Assembly (NCBI GenBank): GCA_000827205.1
Contig: KN832560.1
Coordinates: 337,478 to 401,477 of the forward strand
Direction of reading: 5' to 3'
Origin: Plicaturopsis crispa FD-325 SS-3
Lineage: Eukaryota > Basidiomycota > Agaricomycetes > Amylocorticiales > Amylocorticiaceae
DNA length: 64,000 bases
Below are positions 45,001 through 57,984 of this stretch, piece after piece (the first letter of the stretch is position 1; the number at the start of each line of letters is the position of its first letter). A program made the position numbers and the translations under genes. Below the pieces are notes generated by a model, which ran no database searches, was not told the DNA's origin, and worked only from the letters and a program-made list of their open reading frames with translations.

Positions 45001-47129
45001 TCATCGTTTCGCGCGTTTCTCGAACGCGAAACCGATGTAGATATCTGCGAGGATTGCGGTCAGAACTTGGACGTCCGGGATGTCGGAAAGAACGCTTACT
45101 AGCAGCTTCCCACTGGTCTTCATCCATAGCACTCTCGTAGTTTGCATCAACCACCTTCATGCGAACCAGACGCTCCTTAAACTCCGGGTCCTCCTGATGC
45201 TCCTCGAAGATCTGGTGGAATTCCTTCTTGTAGACAGGATGTAGACCATATTCAGATGCCATCCTAAGTCACCTCGGAGATTAGTCGTCGTAATAACGCG
45301 TATATAGTAGTGAAAAGGGCGCACTGTACAAAATTATCCCAGTGTACGACGTATTCTGGGACATTCTCGACCGCGTCTTGGAGGAAAAACGTGTATTTGT
45401 GACCAAATATCGGTCTCCTTTTCCGGTCCTCGAACCGGATAGTGTACACTGAATTCCCGAACGACAAGTCCTCTGCATCAGGTGGTAATGCATCCAGCCG
45501 CTCCCTGTGAGCCAACATCCGTTAAAGACAGTTTCAAAAATAGTGAGAGCCAAGGAGCGACCCACAACAGCTGCTCGGCATTGGGTATTGTCCCGAGGAA
45601 AACACCGCCAGGTCTCAGCCACCGACTAACATTGTCCAGCATACACCGCGCCTTCTGGACCGTTTCGAATGCGTAGTGCATGCAGAATTGCATAGACACG
45701 ACATCAAATGGTTGGGCAAGTAGTGCAGGCGAGAATGCTTTCGACAGTGACTCTGTGTAACAGTCAAGGGCCGCGAAGTTTGCTTCCGGACGCCTCCCAC
45801 GCGGCATACCCTCCCAGCGTGACCGCGCTTGATCGACAGACATGTCTGCGATGTCTATTCGGGGGACGGGTGGCGATTAGAGCGTATCCGGGACAAGAGG
45901 ACAGGGTCGCGCATGACGTACCGACACCAATCAATTCCCGCACATCTGCTTGTACCCACTTGTTTAGATCCCCACCCTTACCACAGCCCATGTCCAAGAC
46001 TTTGCCTGCCTGGGCATTTCGCCGTCCTCCACCATCTCGACCCCGACCTGCAAATCCATTCGCTTTCGAGCTGGAAGCCAGAACAGGGTGCCCAAAGCGC
46101 GAAATGAGCACAGACTTGACCCAATTATTGAAATTCTTCAGCCCTATGATTGGTGAAAGTAGGCGCTGCTTGACGCCCACATCTGGTCGCGTATTATCTG
46201 CGGATAGCGTCACAAAACTCAATGTTAGAATCGTTCCCAGCAGATGCTGACTCACAATGCTCGACTACCACTCCCACATCACCAGCCAAGCGCTTGGCCG
46301 GGCGCTCGCCGCTATCATTAGGTTCGCTACTCCTTCCCCGCTTTCTTTTTCCTGCTAGCCGCTGCGTTCCAACGCCCTGGTAATTCTTGTACATCTCCAT
46401 CTCCGCAGGCGACATTGGTACCAGCACCGAAGTCGGCGGTGTCCGTCGCTTGGTGGGATTATACGGTATGGACGCGGCTCGAGGGGGCGGTGGAGGCATT
46501 TCGGGTGAGTGAGTCGGGAGAGCCGCGTGCGAGACAAAATTTGACGAGGACGAGGAGGATGGACGTGATGTGGCGTGAGCCTGGACCACCGGCGAGCGCG
46601 AATTCGAGTTCGACAAGGAGGCAGAATGTTGTGGAGGGGAAGGCTGTGTGGGCAGTGTGGATGAAGAGGCACTGGATAGTTTACGTGACGCAGTAGGGGG
46701 TGGCGAACTGGGTGCTCTCCGTGAGAAATGGGAGTAGTCCTCGATGCGGCGTTCGCCCGATGACTCTCGCAAAGAACTGGCTGGTGTTCTGGATAGCGGT
46801 TCGGTCTTGACCAACTTGTCGTCTGGTATGTCCTCGACGGGCAGTAAGAGATGGGACAGGGTCGATATGCGCGCGGGTCTCGCAGGAGGTGTCCGGACCG
46901 GTAAGTGCTCTTCTGCGTTGAGGAGAACAGACAAATCAGTAGCTCTGCGACCTATTGACGGACTGGGAAGGGTTTCGGATAATGGAGAGGGTAAGGAGCC
47001 GTTTCGATTCACGTTTCTGGGTGAAATGTGGGGAAGATCATGGCCGGGATGCGGACTTGGTAAAAGCGGCTTTGTTTGGGCGATAGGCGAGTTTAATACA
47101 GCGTCTCGTACAGGATCGAAGTGCGGCAT
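45001..47129 (-). CDS. ABD1: mRNA cap guanine-N7 methyltransferase Abd1
   Basis: The enzyme methylates the guanosine cap of nascent mRNA with S-adenosylmethionine. The start [18 protein letters not shown] at 47129 leads an unusually long disordered region of about 300 residues rich in Ser, Pro and Arg, ending in [17 protein letters not shown]. The catalytic part follows: [10 protein letters not shown], the SAM-binding motif [43 protein letters not shown] and [19 protein letters not shown]. It ends in the exon [13 protein letters not shown] after a 55-base intron (donor GTAAGC near 45103, acceptor CGCAG). About six exons; the last is approximate but in phase. The catalytic motifs look intact. 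Confidence 0.93.
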
Positions 47130-48165
47130 AGCTCGTGTACCGTCTAGTATTAGCAGAAATCAAGAAAAATACACCGTAGGATAGAGGAAAGCGAGCGCAG
47201 ACAGAGCAGAAACAAAGCAGAAACCGTAAAGTTGGACAAAGTTGGGCACAGCTGCACAAAAGACACCGTGGGACTTTGCGCGCGCGACTCAACGGCGACG
47301 GGCGCTCGTCGTCTTCCTCATCGTCGAGCACGGTCCCGACGCACAACGACATGACGACAACGCACGTCCTCTAGACGACCTTCAAATGAACCTGGATCAA
47401 CACACGAATAGAGGGTATTACTACACACTCTGACCTTCAGTACGTCTCAAGAAAGATATTACACATACACACACTTGTCGCAAGGATGGCGAAGAATGAT
47501 AGCGTCTCCTCCAGGAGCACCAGTCGTCAGAGTGCGGAGGAAAGAGTCAGAGGATCGGGTTCAAAGACCACTGCCCTTATTAAAATCAGCGAGTTATGAT
47601 GTTGGTGAACGTTTGAGCTGTTGAATAGCAACGTGCGGCTGTACATGACAGTCGTGAGGAAGGCATGTCAACTGCCGGGAAGGAGCAGGCGGTCAATAAA
47701 GTAGGAATGGGGCAGCAAAGCGCGGTGCGAGACAGCCGAGAATCACACCGTCTCCGCCACGGGAGTCCTCATACTTATCATTTGACCGACATGCGAAATG
47801 GGCGGCCGTAGGAATTATCTCCAACGAGGGTGCCGGAGAAATCGGCACCCGACACAGCAGATGTGCAAGGTTTAATGCACAAATTCCATCTGAGGCTTCA
47901 GCGACGTCAATAGTCCTGTCAGTCGCTCATGTTTAGAGAAATTGCTTACGGCCCACAGGCCCTTGTCGATCCGCAAAACTTCAAGCACACAGCACGTTCA
48001 CGATCGCGCTAACCATGCCGAGTCAAATCCCCTTTATCATTGCGTATTTTACATTTGAGTTCTAGGAACGGGAACGCGATGTTAGTGTCGATCGTTGACA
48101 TATGTCGAGGATAGGACTCACAAGCTCGTCTACTTCGACTAGGCAGCGCCTGTCAGAAATGAAAT
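47130..48165. other. Intergenic region, no gene seen
   Basis: About 1.04 kb between the start of ABD1 and the end of the aminopeptidase. Only short frames are open. No tRNA, repeat or RNA gene was recognised. The 5' part is the ABD1 promoter. Confidence 0.5.
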
Positions 48166-51100
48166 TTACAACTTTGACTGCTGCGCCCATTTCTCTAGCC
48201 ATTCGAGGACATCAGCCGACGAGCGCTGCAGCATGGAGTAAGATACGGCGTCATTCAAATCCAGGGCAACATGCTGCGTACCTCGATCCAAGCCGCTTGA
48301 GCGTGAATGGTGTCCAGCGTCTGGTGGAGACCAAGACTGTATTTCGACGTGTCCTTGTCCTGTATGACGCGAAGACATGCTTAATAAATGGTACAAAATT
48401 ACCCGGGGAGGGAGAAAGTCTCGCCTTGAAGAACGCTTTGAATTCTTCCAAGTCCGTCTGCGATGTGAAGGGTTGCATAGATCGCTGAGACGAATGGCAT
48501 AAGGGAGTTGCACGGTCAATCATCAAAGAGACCATACCTCAATCAACATCCGCAAGGTGAAGTTGCCCTCAAAACGTTTGTACAGCTGCATTTCCCCGTA
48601 AGACTCACGTTACTTGACGGCTTGAGCAAGCTACTTACAGAATCGTAGTTCTCCATGAAGAACTTCACGAGCAGTCTCCTGGTCTTGAAGTTGATGGCAA
48701 GTGCCACGAAGAAAGACGTCACATCCTGGTCACGCGCTTTGGTGACCATGTAGTCGAGCGTCTCCTTGGCAAACTCCAGGTCCTCCGATGCACCCATAGC
48801 AATGCTAAGCAGACAAGTCAGTCACCAGTCGGCAGCGATCCAATGGTTGAAAGATTACATGGCAGCTGTTCGTTGCGTCGGGGTCTTGGGCTTCTCGTGG
48901 ATCTGCTTGACGAAATCGTATTCCTTGCGGCCACCATGTGCGACGGCCTAGAGATAGACATCAGCGTCCTGAACATGCGATGGACACACAAAACGCACGG
49001 TAGCGAACACAATGCGCTGCAGGTCGGCAGGAATTTTCGAATCGTCGCCAGTCTCCAAGTAATGGGCAAACCGGCTTTTGAGCTCCTGGACGACTCTAGA
49101 CAACACAAAGGTGTCAGACTTTTCCTGGACTATCCTGAGAAATGGCGGGTCCGTACGATGGCTCTTTAGCAGCGGCAGCCTGTCCGATCGCGAGCGTGCG
49201 CAGCGCCGTGGTGTCAGGGGAGTCCGCGTCAGAGTATTCGTAGCCAAGTTGGTCCACGAGAGGCTTGTACAGGTCCTGCATGCCCATGCCGTATGTGAGT
49301 AGAAGCCCCATGTGGAACGAGCAATAACTTACCCGACGAAGCGCATTGAGTAACTCCAAAGCCCTCGGCTGCTCCCACCATACTGAGATAAGTTCCGACA
49401 AGTTCTGGCGAATTCCATCCCACACCAGAACTAGAAGGGCGACGAACATCAATTTTCACTGGTCATGGAAGCGCAAGAGGGATGGATGGATAAACTAACA
49501 CTCTTTCTCGTTTTTGAGGATGTTGATGATGTTGAGCGCACTGCTGACCTTCGCGAAGCCGGCCTTCGCAAGAGCCATGGCGTCGTGGACGAGTCCGATA
49601 CGGTCGTTCAGCGAGAATATCGATTCGCCCTTCGAAGCCTCCTCAGCGATGCTTGCTAGCCTCTCAGGCGAGTAAAGAACACGGTCTGGCAGCAGATAGT
49701 CAGAGGCAAACACACAAGTAGTGCACAGTTCTGCCGAATGTGTACTTACAGACTCCAGAAGTTCCAGCATTCAGTTTGAAGGGTTTGCTCTTGTCCAAGA
49801 CGATGGTCTTCTCCCGCTCATTGAGGACAGCCGTCTTGTCCACTGAGGCCTTGCCATCGCTGTCTACAGTGAGCAGACTCAAGGGAACGTACCTGAAGAT
49901 ATGTCAGATGAGGAACGGAGAGCGACGACAGGGCTTAAACGTTACCAAATGGTCTGGTCGTCCTCCTGGGGTGCAGGACCGGTCTCCAGGAAACGGTTTT
50001 GCCGGATGTGAATGCCCTCTTCCGTCTCAGTGACAGTGATGACGGGGAAGCCGATCTGAATTTATGGTATCAATGAGCCGATGACTTATCAATTAGCTGT
50101 GGGCCGCACCTTTGTGATCCAGTTTTCCATGATGACGTTGACATCGATACCTATTTTATTGCTTTGGTTTAGCCAAGTGCATCGTGTCAGGCGCTCGCAT
50201 TAGACCTACCTGTCGCCTCTCCAATACCCTTCCACAAATCTGAGGTAACGCTGTTCGCGTAGAGGTGGTTCTTCAAGTAGATGGCTACACCCTTGAGGAA
50301 GCGCTCCTCTCCGACGTAGTTGGAAAGCATGCGCAATACTTTGGATAGCTTCGAGTCAGTTTCAATGACACTTGCCGGATGCAACACGACATACCGGAGC
50401 CCGCCTTAGCATACGATAGACTGTCGAAGATCTACGCATGGCATTAGCATCACAGTCTACATAAAAGATTTTTCAAGGCATACCTGGTTGATTTGGTCGG
50501 CATCGGGGCAGTCAACTTCAATTGGATGGGAAGAGGGTTTTGCATCCAGGGAAAGCGCGTCGTTCAGGTGAGCAGTGATGAAATCAGAGTCCAGTCGCCA
50601 CTCCGGGAAGATCCTAAGAGAATTTGAGCTGAGTTATAACGGTCGAAAGATGCAATGTGACCGACTTGTCTGTGAAAAATCGGTAAGCGGTGAGAATTGC
50701 ATGAAAACGATATTTAAAATCTACCTGCGATGATGACTTCACCCATCTGCGGGGAGGTGAATCATTTCTTCCCGGTACGGAAGATAGCAAGTGCGGAACG
50801 CACCAATGTCGCGAACCCTTCGTTCAGGTACAGGTAGTTCCACCATTCCATAGTAGTGATATTTCCGAACCACCTGCCAAGAGTTTAGTCGCTGGGAGAA
50901 AGAGACAAGAATACCAGTGGAATTACATGTGTGCAACCTCATGACTCTGTACGGTCGCGACCCTCTTTTTCGCAGCCAGGTCGGCGTTCTTGGGGTCGAG
51001 CAAGAAGACTGACGTTCGTCCTGTAATCAAACCCTAGACGAATGATAATGTTCAGAGGGCGACTCCCCGTCAGGTACGGCGACATACCCAATTTTCCATG

Positions 51101-52356
51101 GCACCTATTTCCAGGATCAATAAGCAGCTTGGGCTCTTAGAATAAATAAGACGTTACCAGCATCGAAGTCATGGGCCTGAGAAGTCCGAAGGGGTGAGAA
51201 GTAATCCAGAAACAAGAGAATTTATCACGTACGACCAACGTATCAAGCTTAGGCAGAGGGTACTCGGTTTCAAATACCTGTTCGTACAGCGGTAGAACAC
51301 GGCGTTTGACATCGAGAGCGAATTGCGCCTGGTGAATCGAGTCCGATGTTGCTACAAAAGCGGCATTGAATTCGGGGTCATCAGCTTCCTAGTGTGGCCG
51401 CATCTCACCGTAGATGCGAAGCGGACGTGTTTTTCCGCTAATAGGGCTCTTGTACGAGCTTTTCAAGTATTCAAAGTGACCATTTGCGAAGGCGACGATG
51501 TAGCTCGACATCTAGGCAACTGTCAGGCTCACAGAAAATCAGGCAGACTAGGGCTACGTACCAGAGGAGTGGTGTTAAACTTGGTGATTTTCCACGCGTC
51601 TCCAGAACTCTTCACATCTGCTGAGAGCGATGGGAGGAATTTCTGGATGTCTGCATCGCTAGTCGCGTCCGGATCATAAGCGGTCTCTGAGGCTACGTCC
51701 ATGTTGCTTAAGTTGGTCGTATCCGCGCGAGAAATCATCGTGATCGCAAATGTGGCCTTCAGCAGCGGCTCGTCCCAGGACGGGAACGCCCTCCTGGCCG
51801 CAGTGGGCTACAATAACGCGCATGGGCGTGAGTTACGAGTTGCCAGACATGACCACAACGGACACACCTCAAATTGAGTCAAAGCGTAATATTTCTTTTT
51901 ACCCTCGTGTTCCCAGGAGGCCTTGTAATAACCCATCATGCTGCCGGACAAGATGCCCTTGTATCCCACCTGAAGCTCTGCCTTCGAACCTGCAGGAAGG
52001 GGAGTGGGGAAGTGAAGGGTAGACCGCTCGCCATCGATGACTCGCTGTGATTGCAGCTGATCCTTCTTCAATGCGTCGGAGAATATAGACGCCTGTCCGA
52101 GGTCGAGCTCTGAGGAGTTGAAAGCAATCGTAGAGGTTTCCTCCAAGATGTCCAAGCTAGTAGTAGGGCGTCAGTATGAAACCTCCATTGCAGACACTCT
52201 AGCTACTTGCCTGATTTTTACAAACCCATCGAAAGTGAATTTCTCCAGGTCTGTACGGACAGTGACGTCGTAATGAGTGGGCTTGACATTTGTTGGCAGA
52301 CGGTATTCATCGACGGGCTTCGACGGGGTCGCAGGTGCTGCTGCTATGCCAGACAT
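48166..52356 (-). CDS. APE2: M1-family aminopeptidase
   Basis: A zinc aminopeptidase of the Aap1/Ape2/puromycin-sensitive group. The start [20 protein letters not shown] at 52356 is followed by [20 protein letters not shown], the usual opening of the N-terminal beta domain. Family motifs appear in order across more than fifteen short exons: [14 protein letters not shown], the exopeptidase signature GAMENWG (near 51090-51105), the zinc motif HEVAHM (near 50928-50944; HExxH), and the C-terminal armadillo-like superhelix, which ends AQQSKL at TAA 48166-48168. The fourth-domain segment [19 protein letters not shown] belongs to that helix region. Short cytosolic form or mitochondrial isoform cannot be told apart; the upstream frame has no Met before 52356 that I can support. 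Boundaries of inner exons are approximate. Confidence 0.93.
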
Positions 52357-52854
52357 TATGAAATGAGATCGAGCAAAGAGATTGGGTAGATAGTTTGGAC
52401 GCTGTCGGGAGTGGTGGTGCACTTTAAGAGGTGAATCCAGCGCCCTGCGCCGGAGAGCTGCCGGTGCATGAATGTGGAGCACGCGACCATCGATAGCAGC
52501 TAGCTTTGAGCCACATGTCCCTTTCCTCAAGGCATGCTGCTGCAGGAAAGGCCGGATCATTCAGAAAGTGAGTGGAAAGTTGCAGCGACCGTCGACAGAC
52601 GTTGACGGCCTTATGAAACGCGTCAAAAATCGTGGCTCCACGCGAAAAATACGTACGCGACGCGACATCGGCTATTTCACGCGCGTCTCTGCACACCGAC
52701 GATGAAGTACTCACATGCTGCTGTCTTATTATCGGTCAACAGACACGTAGTCCAGGTCTGATTCACAAGCACAACACATTGAATTCCACAAAGAGCAGTA
52801 CAACACGTCAAAGCGTCCAAGAAGTCCGAAGAACATATTTACACAGCAAGATAT
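52357..52854. other. Intergenic region
   Basis: 498 bases between the aminopeptidase start and the stop of the axis-protein gene. Nothing beyond promoter and 3' flank was recognised. Confidence 0.5.
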
Positions 52855-55800
52855 TTAGAGAGCAAACGGAACAGCAGGGTTTCGGAACACACTGGGTAGA
52901 GGAGACGTGAACAACGAGTTGGGCATCCTCTTGGACAAGCTGTGGCGATCGTGGTCCTTGACAAGTCCGCCGACGTGTTTTTTGATCTCTTCGTTAATTT
53001 TCACCACGCCGTCCAGACTGTCGACAACCCCGCGGGCATGGGAAGCGTATTCTTTCTCGAGGTCGACCAGTCCATTGTAATGATACACACTGGGAAAGGG
53101 CATAAGTGTTTGGCGGCTGATTAAGAGAGTCGTATGCCTCACCATTCAGCATGCATGACTCGAAGATCCGCAGCGCCTTCTTGGAGGATTTTATCCCCGT
53201 CTGCGCGGGCACCGCTCCTCACGTTTTCGAATCGGCGAGTCATTCGGTCGAGAACAACCTGGCAGGTAGAATGTCAATACAAGTTCAACGAAGTCGAGGA
53301 AGAACTCAACTGCGTGCACTCTATTCATCGCCTGGGAGAAGAAACATCCGTTAACGCCAGACAGCCAAGATGCCGAGATAATCACACAACATACGTCTAG
53401 TATAGCCCCAACATCCCCGTCTACCTTCATCTTCTCGTCCACCTGCCGTTTCTCGGCCTGCGGCTCTGGATCCTGGATTCTTGCAGGAGCCCGTGGAGCA
53501 GGTTCTGTATACAGACAATTAGTTTGACCTACAAGCCATACCAGATCACAAATACCGTGTGATGGCTTCGCTTGAATTTTGTTGGCTTTGGTTATCTTCG
53601 CCGGCACGGAATCGACAACGAGAACGGGAGCTCTGGTTGGGGCTATAGGCTTGAGTTGAGGGACAGGATCCTCATCGTGATCCAATACAATGATTTCCGT
53701 GGTAGTGGGAATAGCAACAGCGCCCCCGTGTGTTACCGCGACTGCTTTAGAATGGGGTTCCTCTTGAAGCTTAGTTTGGGGTTTCTGATATGCACTCGCA
53801 GTTTTAGCTGAAATTTTGTCAACGATCTCGGGGGAGGGAATTAGAGTGACATCGTCCATGACGACGTCGCGATGAGGCGTAGACACGCCATCGGGAGAGT
53901 CGAAGGAACCAAGCTAGCAGCACAAGTCAGCGCGGCGAGTTTCTCTTGCTACTGGGACTTACTTTGACGGGCGTGAAATATTCCAGCGGCTCAGAAGTGT
54001 CCACATCAAGGGCAGATGATACAGTATCGTCTGGAAACGGTGGAGCAAGGTCTATGGCTGAGTCGACGCTGGGCGGAGTTTCATGCACTGGTGAAGTCGC
54101 ATGCCGAACGGGTCCGACAGAACTGGCTTTCGTTTTCTCCAAAAACGATTCCGCCGCCCAAGGAGCCGTCTTCTCTTTCGCTGCGGACGATGGCTGGACA
54201 TAGAGACGTTAACGGCATACGCGTGTATTGCCAGAAAGTAACTACCTTTTTGGTACCAACCACCTGTTCCGTTTTGGCCTCCGGCGGCGTAAGAGACTCC
54301 TCGATATCGTCCGTCTGTTAAAGTTCCATAAAGCTCCCGCATAGAACATGCGTTGCGGACTCACGCTAGGGATATCAACGATGGCGGCCTTCTTCTTAGC
54401 TTCCCGGGGCTTCAATTCACGTGCTGGAGGAGGACTACTACTTGCTTCGTCGTTCGCAATGTCGTCTTGAGGTTGCTGGTGTTCCGCATTCTTCACAACA
54501 GGGCGCTCGGTCTCCTTGGCTCTTGGCTTCCTGGGAGGCACAGGCCTTCTTTGGGCCCTCTTCGCTGCCGTTCGAGCCTTCGTACTCGTCGCCGCCGTTG
54601 GCGCCTTCTTCTTGGCCTTCACGTCGCGAGCACGCGGAGCAGGGGAGGTCAAGCCGTGAGCCACCGAAGACGCGTCAGGAAGCTCGTCGTAGTCGATATC
54701 AGCCGCGCTTGCAGGGACAGGCGATGAAGTCCGTCCTTTCTTGCCATATTTCTTCGCGGTCTTCGCGGTCCGGGCGGCTTGTGAGAACACAGGTTTCTCT
54801 TCAGGCGTAGGGGTTACCTCCTTCGCAGTCGCAGGCAGAGCACCACGCAGTCTCTTGAGAGGTCGGCGCTCCAGTTCGATATCGTCCGAGTTCGGTTTAT
54901 CGTGTCGGGCGTCCTGTCCGCGTTTCCTCTTTGCGCCGGTCGGCTCGTCGCTGGGCTTGTCGTTCTGCTTCTTTGCAACTTGTTTTGCAGCTCGACGTGG
55001 TTGGCGCTTGTTGACTGGCGGATTGTCTGGACAAATCAACCAGTAAGCACATGAGATATCAAACGAAAGATAATGCAGGGTTTAGATACCGTCAGTGGCA
55101 TCATCGGCAGCTACATTCGATCCGGCTCCCGTGTTCGTAGCCTGGCGTTTGGATGGGGTCGCTTTCCCTTGCTGTTCGTCGTGGCGTCCGGCACCTTTCG
55201 CAAGCATTTTCGCAGACTTTCCGCCAGTCTTGATGGGTACAGCAGGGGCCACAGCCGAAGGGGCGGGAGCAGAAGAGTCAGCAACATCGTTCGCCTTGGT
55301 TCTCGCAGAAGATCGAGGCTGGGGGCGAGCTTGAGGTCCCGTAATCATGGCTTGAACGAAGCTAGGAGCAGGGGCAGACAAGATCGGATCCTCTTCAGCG
55401 TGGACGGACTTCGCGGTGCCAGACTTGGGATTGAAGGGAGGATCGTCGAAATCTTCAGAGTCAGAATCCACAACGCGTCGGCCTTTCACAGTAGACACCT
55501 TCGCAGCTTTCGGAGTCTTGATGGGCGCCGGTGAAGTTCCGCGTAGAGCAGCTTTTGCCAGATTCGAAGGCTCTTGAGGTGATTCCGCGTCAGAGATAGT
55601 CGAGAGTTCCTCGTCACTAAGGCCGAAGACCGCGACTTCGAGATTTCGCTCAGACTTGGAGGGTCGAAGAGGGCGGATGCTTGAGGTGACGTCTTTGGAC
55701 AGAGTAGAAAGACCTGCAGCAGGACGACGACCAGCAGTTCGCTTCGATCCTGTGGATGTCTGTGGGTTAGCTTTAGCAGATACAGTGGAGATGAGGTCCG

Positions 55801-57808
55801 GTGTAGGCCCGCGTCCTTGGAATTTCTCCGCCCGCGGGGTTTCCACCTCTATATCATCGGCGTGATACTGGGCTTCACTCATATCGTTGGTTTCGTAAAC
55901 TGAAGAGCGCAGGTCAAAATCACCCCGCGAGCACAAGCAGAAAATAGCCGTACTCTGTTCGACACGGTGCACCTTTTCCTATAGCCGGTAAAGTTAGTTT
56001 CGACAGTCATTGCTAGTGCACGTTGAGGAGAAGCTCGCCTTCACCGATGGCGAGGGGTGCCTATCTAAGCTACCTGCATAATTGATGGTCAAGCGTGTCG
56101 GAGAGTTTGCTATCGATACACGCTCAGAGGTCTTCCGCAGATTCTTCGGGGGCCCGATCTGAAAATGCCTTCAGCGGGACGCCTTATGACAGCAACCAGA
56201 TGTACGAACCCAACCCCTGCTCGTTAACACTTGGAAGAATCTCTCCAGGTCGTGGTTCTGCAGAACGAATTCTACTGTCGGCGCGTGTCCATCGACAGGC
56301 TTTATTGGTTGATCCGATATGAATGGGGGGCGGGAGAGATGCATGACGATATTCGTCGCCGCATGAAGCACAGTACTCGGAGTCCGGACCACCTGTAAGA
56401 TACTAGAATATACGAAAGTCAGACTTTCGTATATGTTCTCCTGTGGGCCGTTAAATCGCAGAAAGGACTCAAAAGAGTAGAAAATCTTACGGCATCCGGG
56501 ACGTCCGCTAAAACCGACTTTGAATCTAGGTATATGCGCTCCGTAGGATCGGACTGTCGAAATGTGATTCCACATGTGCGTATCTCGTCCAGTGCAAACG
56601 GCTGCGGGCTGAGATGCTTGTCAGAGAAGCACCGAGGAAGCCGACGAGCACATACAATTCGATGTTGCTTTTTGCAAAGATGTCGACTATCTTGACCGCT
56701 GCTTCATCCCAGTTATTGGCAGTCAGGCGCTCTACTGTCTGAACTAATTCCTCCATGTTCAGAAATCCTTCGGAGAAAACCTCGCGGATAAACTTCGTGC
56801 GTTTGGAGCGTCCTGCCGAAGAACCGTTGGTGGAGGGAATAAGACGAGCAAACACGTTGAGAAGAGACTCGATGACGATGAACTCTGGGAAAGAAAGCGT
56901 GAGATCCTTAAGCTGTAACTTTTGTTCCAGGACGACTTTACCTCTGGAGTGCGCAAGTTTCAAACCAAGGCGTTTTCTATGTACGGCGTTAGCATATGAT
57001 GTAGAATAGACCGATTATGTATTGTTTTACCCTCCGAGTGTCTTTACATCGCGAAGCTTGTGCTGGTTGGAAGGGTATGCGTTCGAACTATCCGAAAGGA
57101 TTTGATGTACCTGGAGAAGTCGTTGACGTTAAGTGAAATAGAAAGAGAAATCGTCGGATTTCGCATTGTCCTTACGCACCAATACAGTCAGCCCAAGACT
57201 TGTCTGGGGCGCGGATGACGAAGGCGGAAAGTAAATGTCGCAAAGGATGTTATAGAACGCGTCAGCGATAGCATCCTTGGCAGAGTCTTGCATATCCTAT
57301 AAATACTGTCATGCGAATACGATGCCAACGAAATCTCACCACTCTCGTGCACCTCGAGGTAATCCTACACGAGCATCAGGTCTGCAATGAGAGCGTGGAT
57401 CAATGTACTCACTAGAACGCCAGATAGAATAGCAGATAGCACTTGCTCCCAAGCGATCTTCACAGTCTTGTTCGCGCTTCTGGACGCGACTGTTACATTG
57501 TTCCGGTGAACACTCTCGAATACAGCCGCAGAGAGTTTGAGCCCCAGGAGAGGAAACGCGTGATAAATAGGAACGAGAGGCGATCGTAGGACTGAAAGCA
57601 ATTTTTTGAGAGCTTGTGGCTGCGGCGACGAAGATTTCTGAAAATGAATAGGTTACTCGATCCATTTCGATCCAATGTAAATGGAATCACTAACGAGCAA
57701 TATGAAGTAGGATGAAGTTTGGTCTATAGTGGTCGCAACGTTCTTGTCAACTTTACCCCTTGTTGCTGCCTGTCTGAGCGCCGCCAAAGCAGAATCGATG
57801 GTGGACAT
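52855..57808 (-). CDS. Probable meiotic chromosome-axis protein (SYCP2/Red1-like)
   Basis: A single long gene of at least ten exons is supported by phase-consistent junctions across the disordered middle. The start MSTIDSALAALRQAATRG at 57808 begins a helical N-terminal region with LKKLLSVLRSPLVPIYHAF, ESLLNVFARLIPSTNG and KRTKFIREVFSEGFL, which resembles the armadillo-like domain of SYCP2. A beta-rich stretch follows (IRTCGITFRQSDPTERIYLD, then VEFVLQNHDLERFF), fitting the Spt16M/PH-like domain that comes next in SYCP2. A long disordered, Lys/Ala/Pro-rich part with an HhxRxxx-like KRKRGQDARHDK and many Ser/Glu clusters occupies the middle. A coiled coil ends the protein (VYHYNGLVDLEKEYASHARG, EEIKKHVGGLVKDHDRHS), stopping at TAA 52855-52857. 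Red1 in yeasts and SYCP2 in animals form the axis to which HORMA proteins bind. The family is poorly conserved, so the name is inference from domain order. Confidence 0.55.
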
Positions 57809-57984
57809 GGTGGTAGCTGAACAAGAGGTGCGGACTCCGAGAAACCTGAGTCGTTGTGCCGTACGCGTTCTGGCCACGTGATACGATAAACAAGGTCATG
57901 TCGTGGGAATATTGACTTGAACGCGATGGACGCGACGCCCGAGCAGTTCTGGTTGACCAGCTCCTGACCACGACCACGACAGCT
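57809..57984. promoter_or_regulatory. Divergent promoter, axis protein/TEA factor
   Basis: The start codons of the SYCP2-like gene and the TEA/ATTS factor lie 176 bases apart on opposite strands. I found no clear CATTCC (TEA site) by eye. The region is notable because a transcription factor and a likely meiosis gene would share it. Confidence 0.5.
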
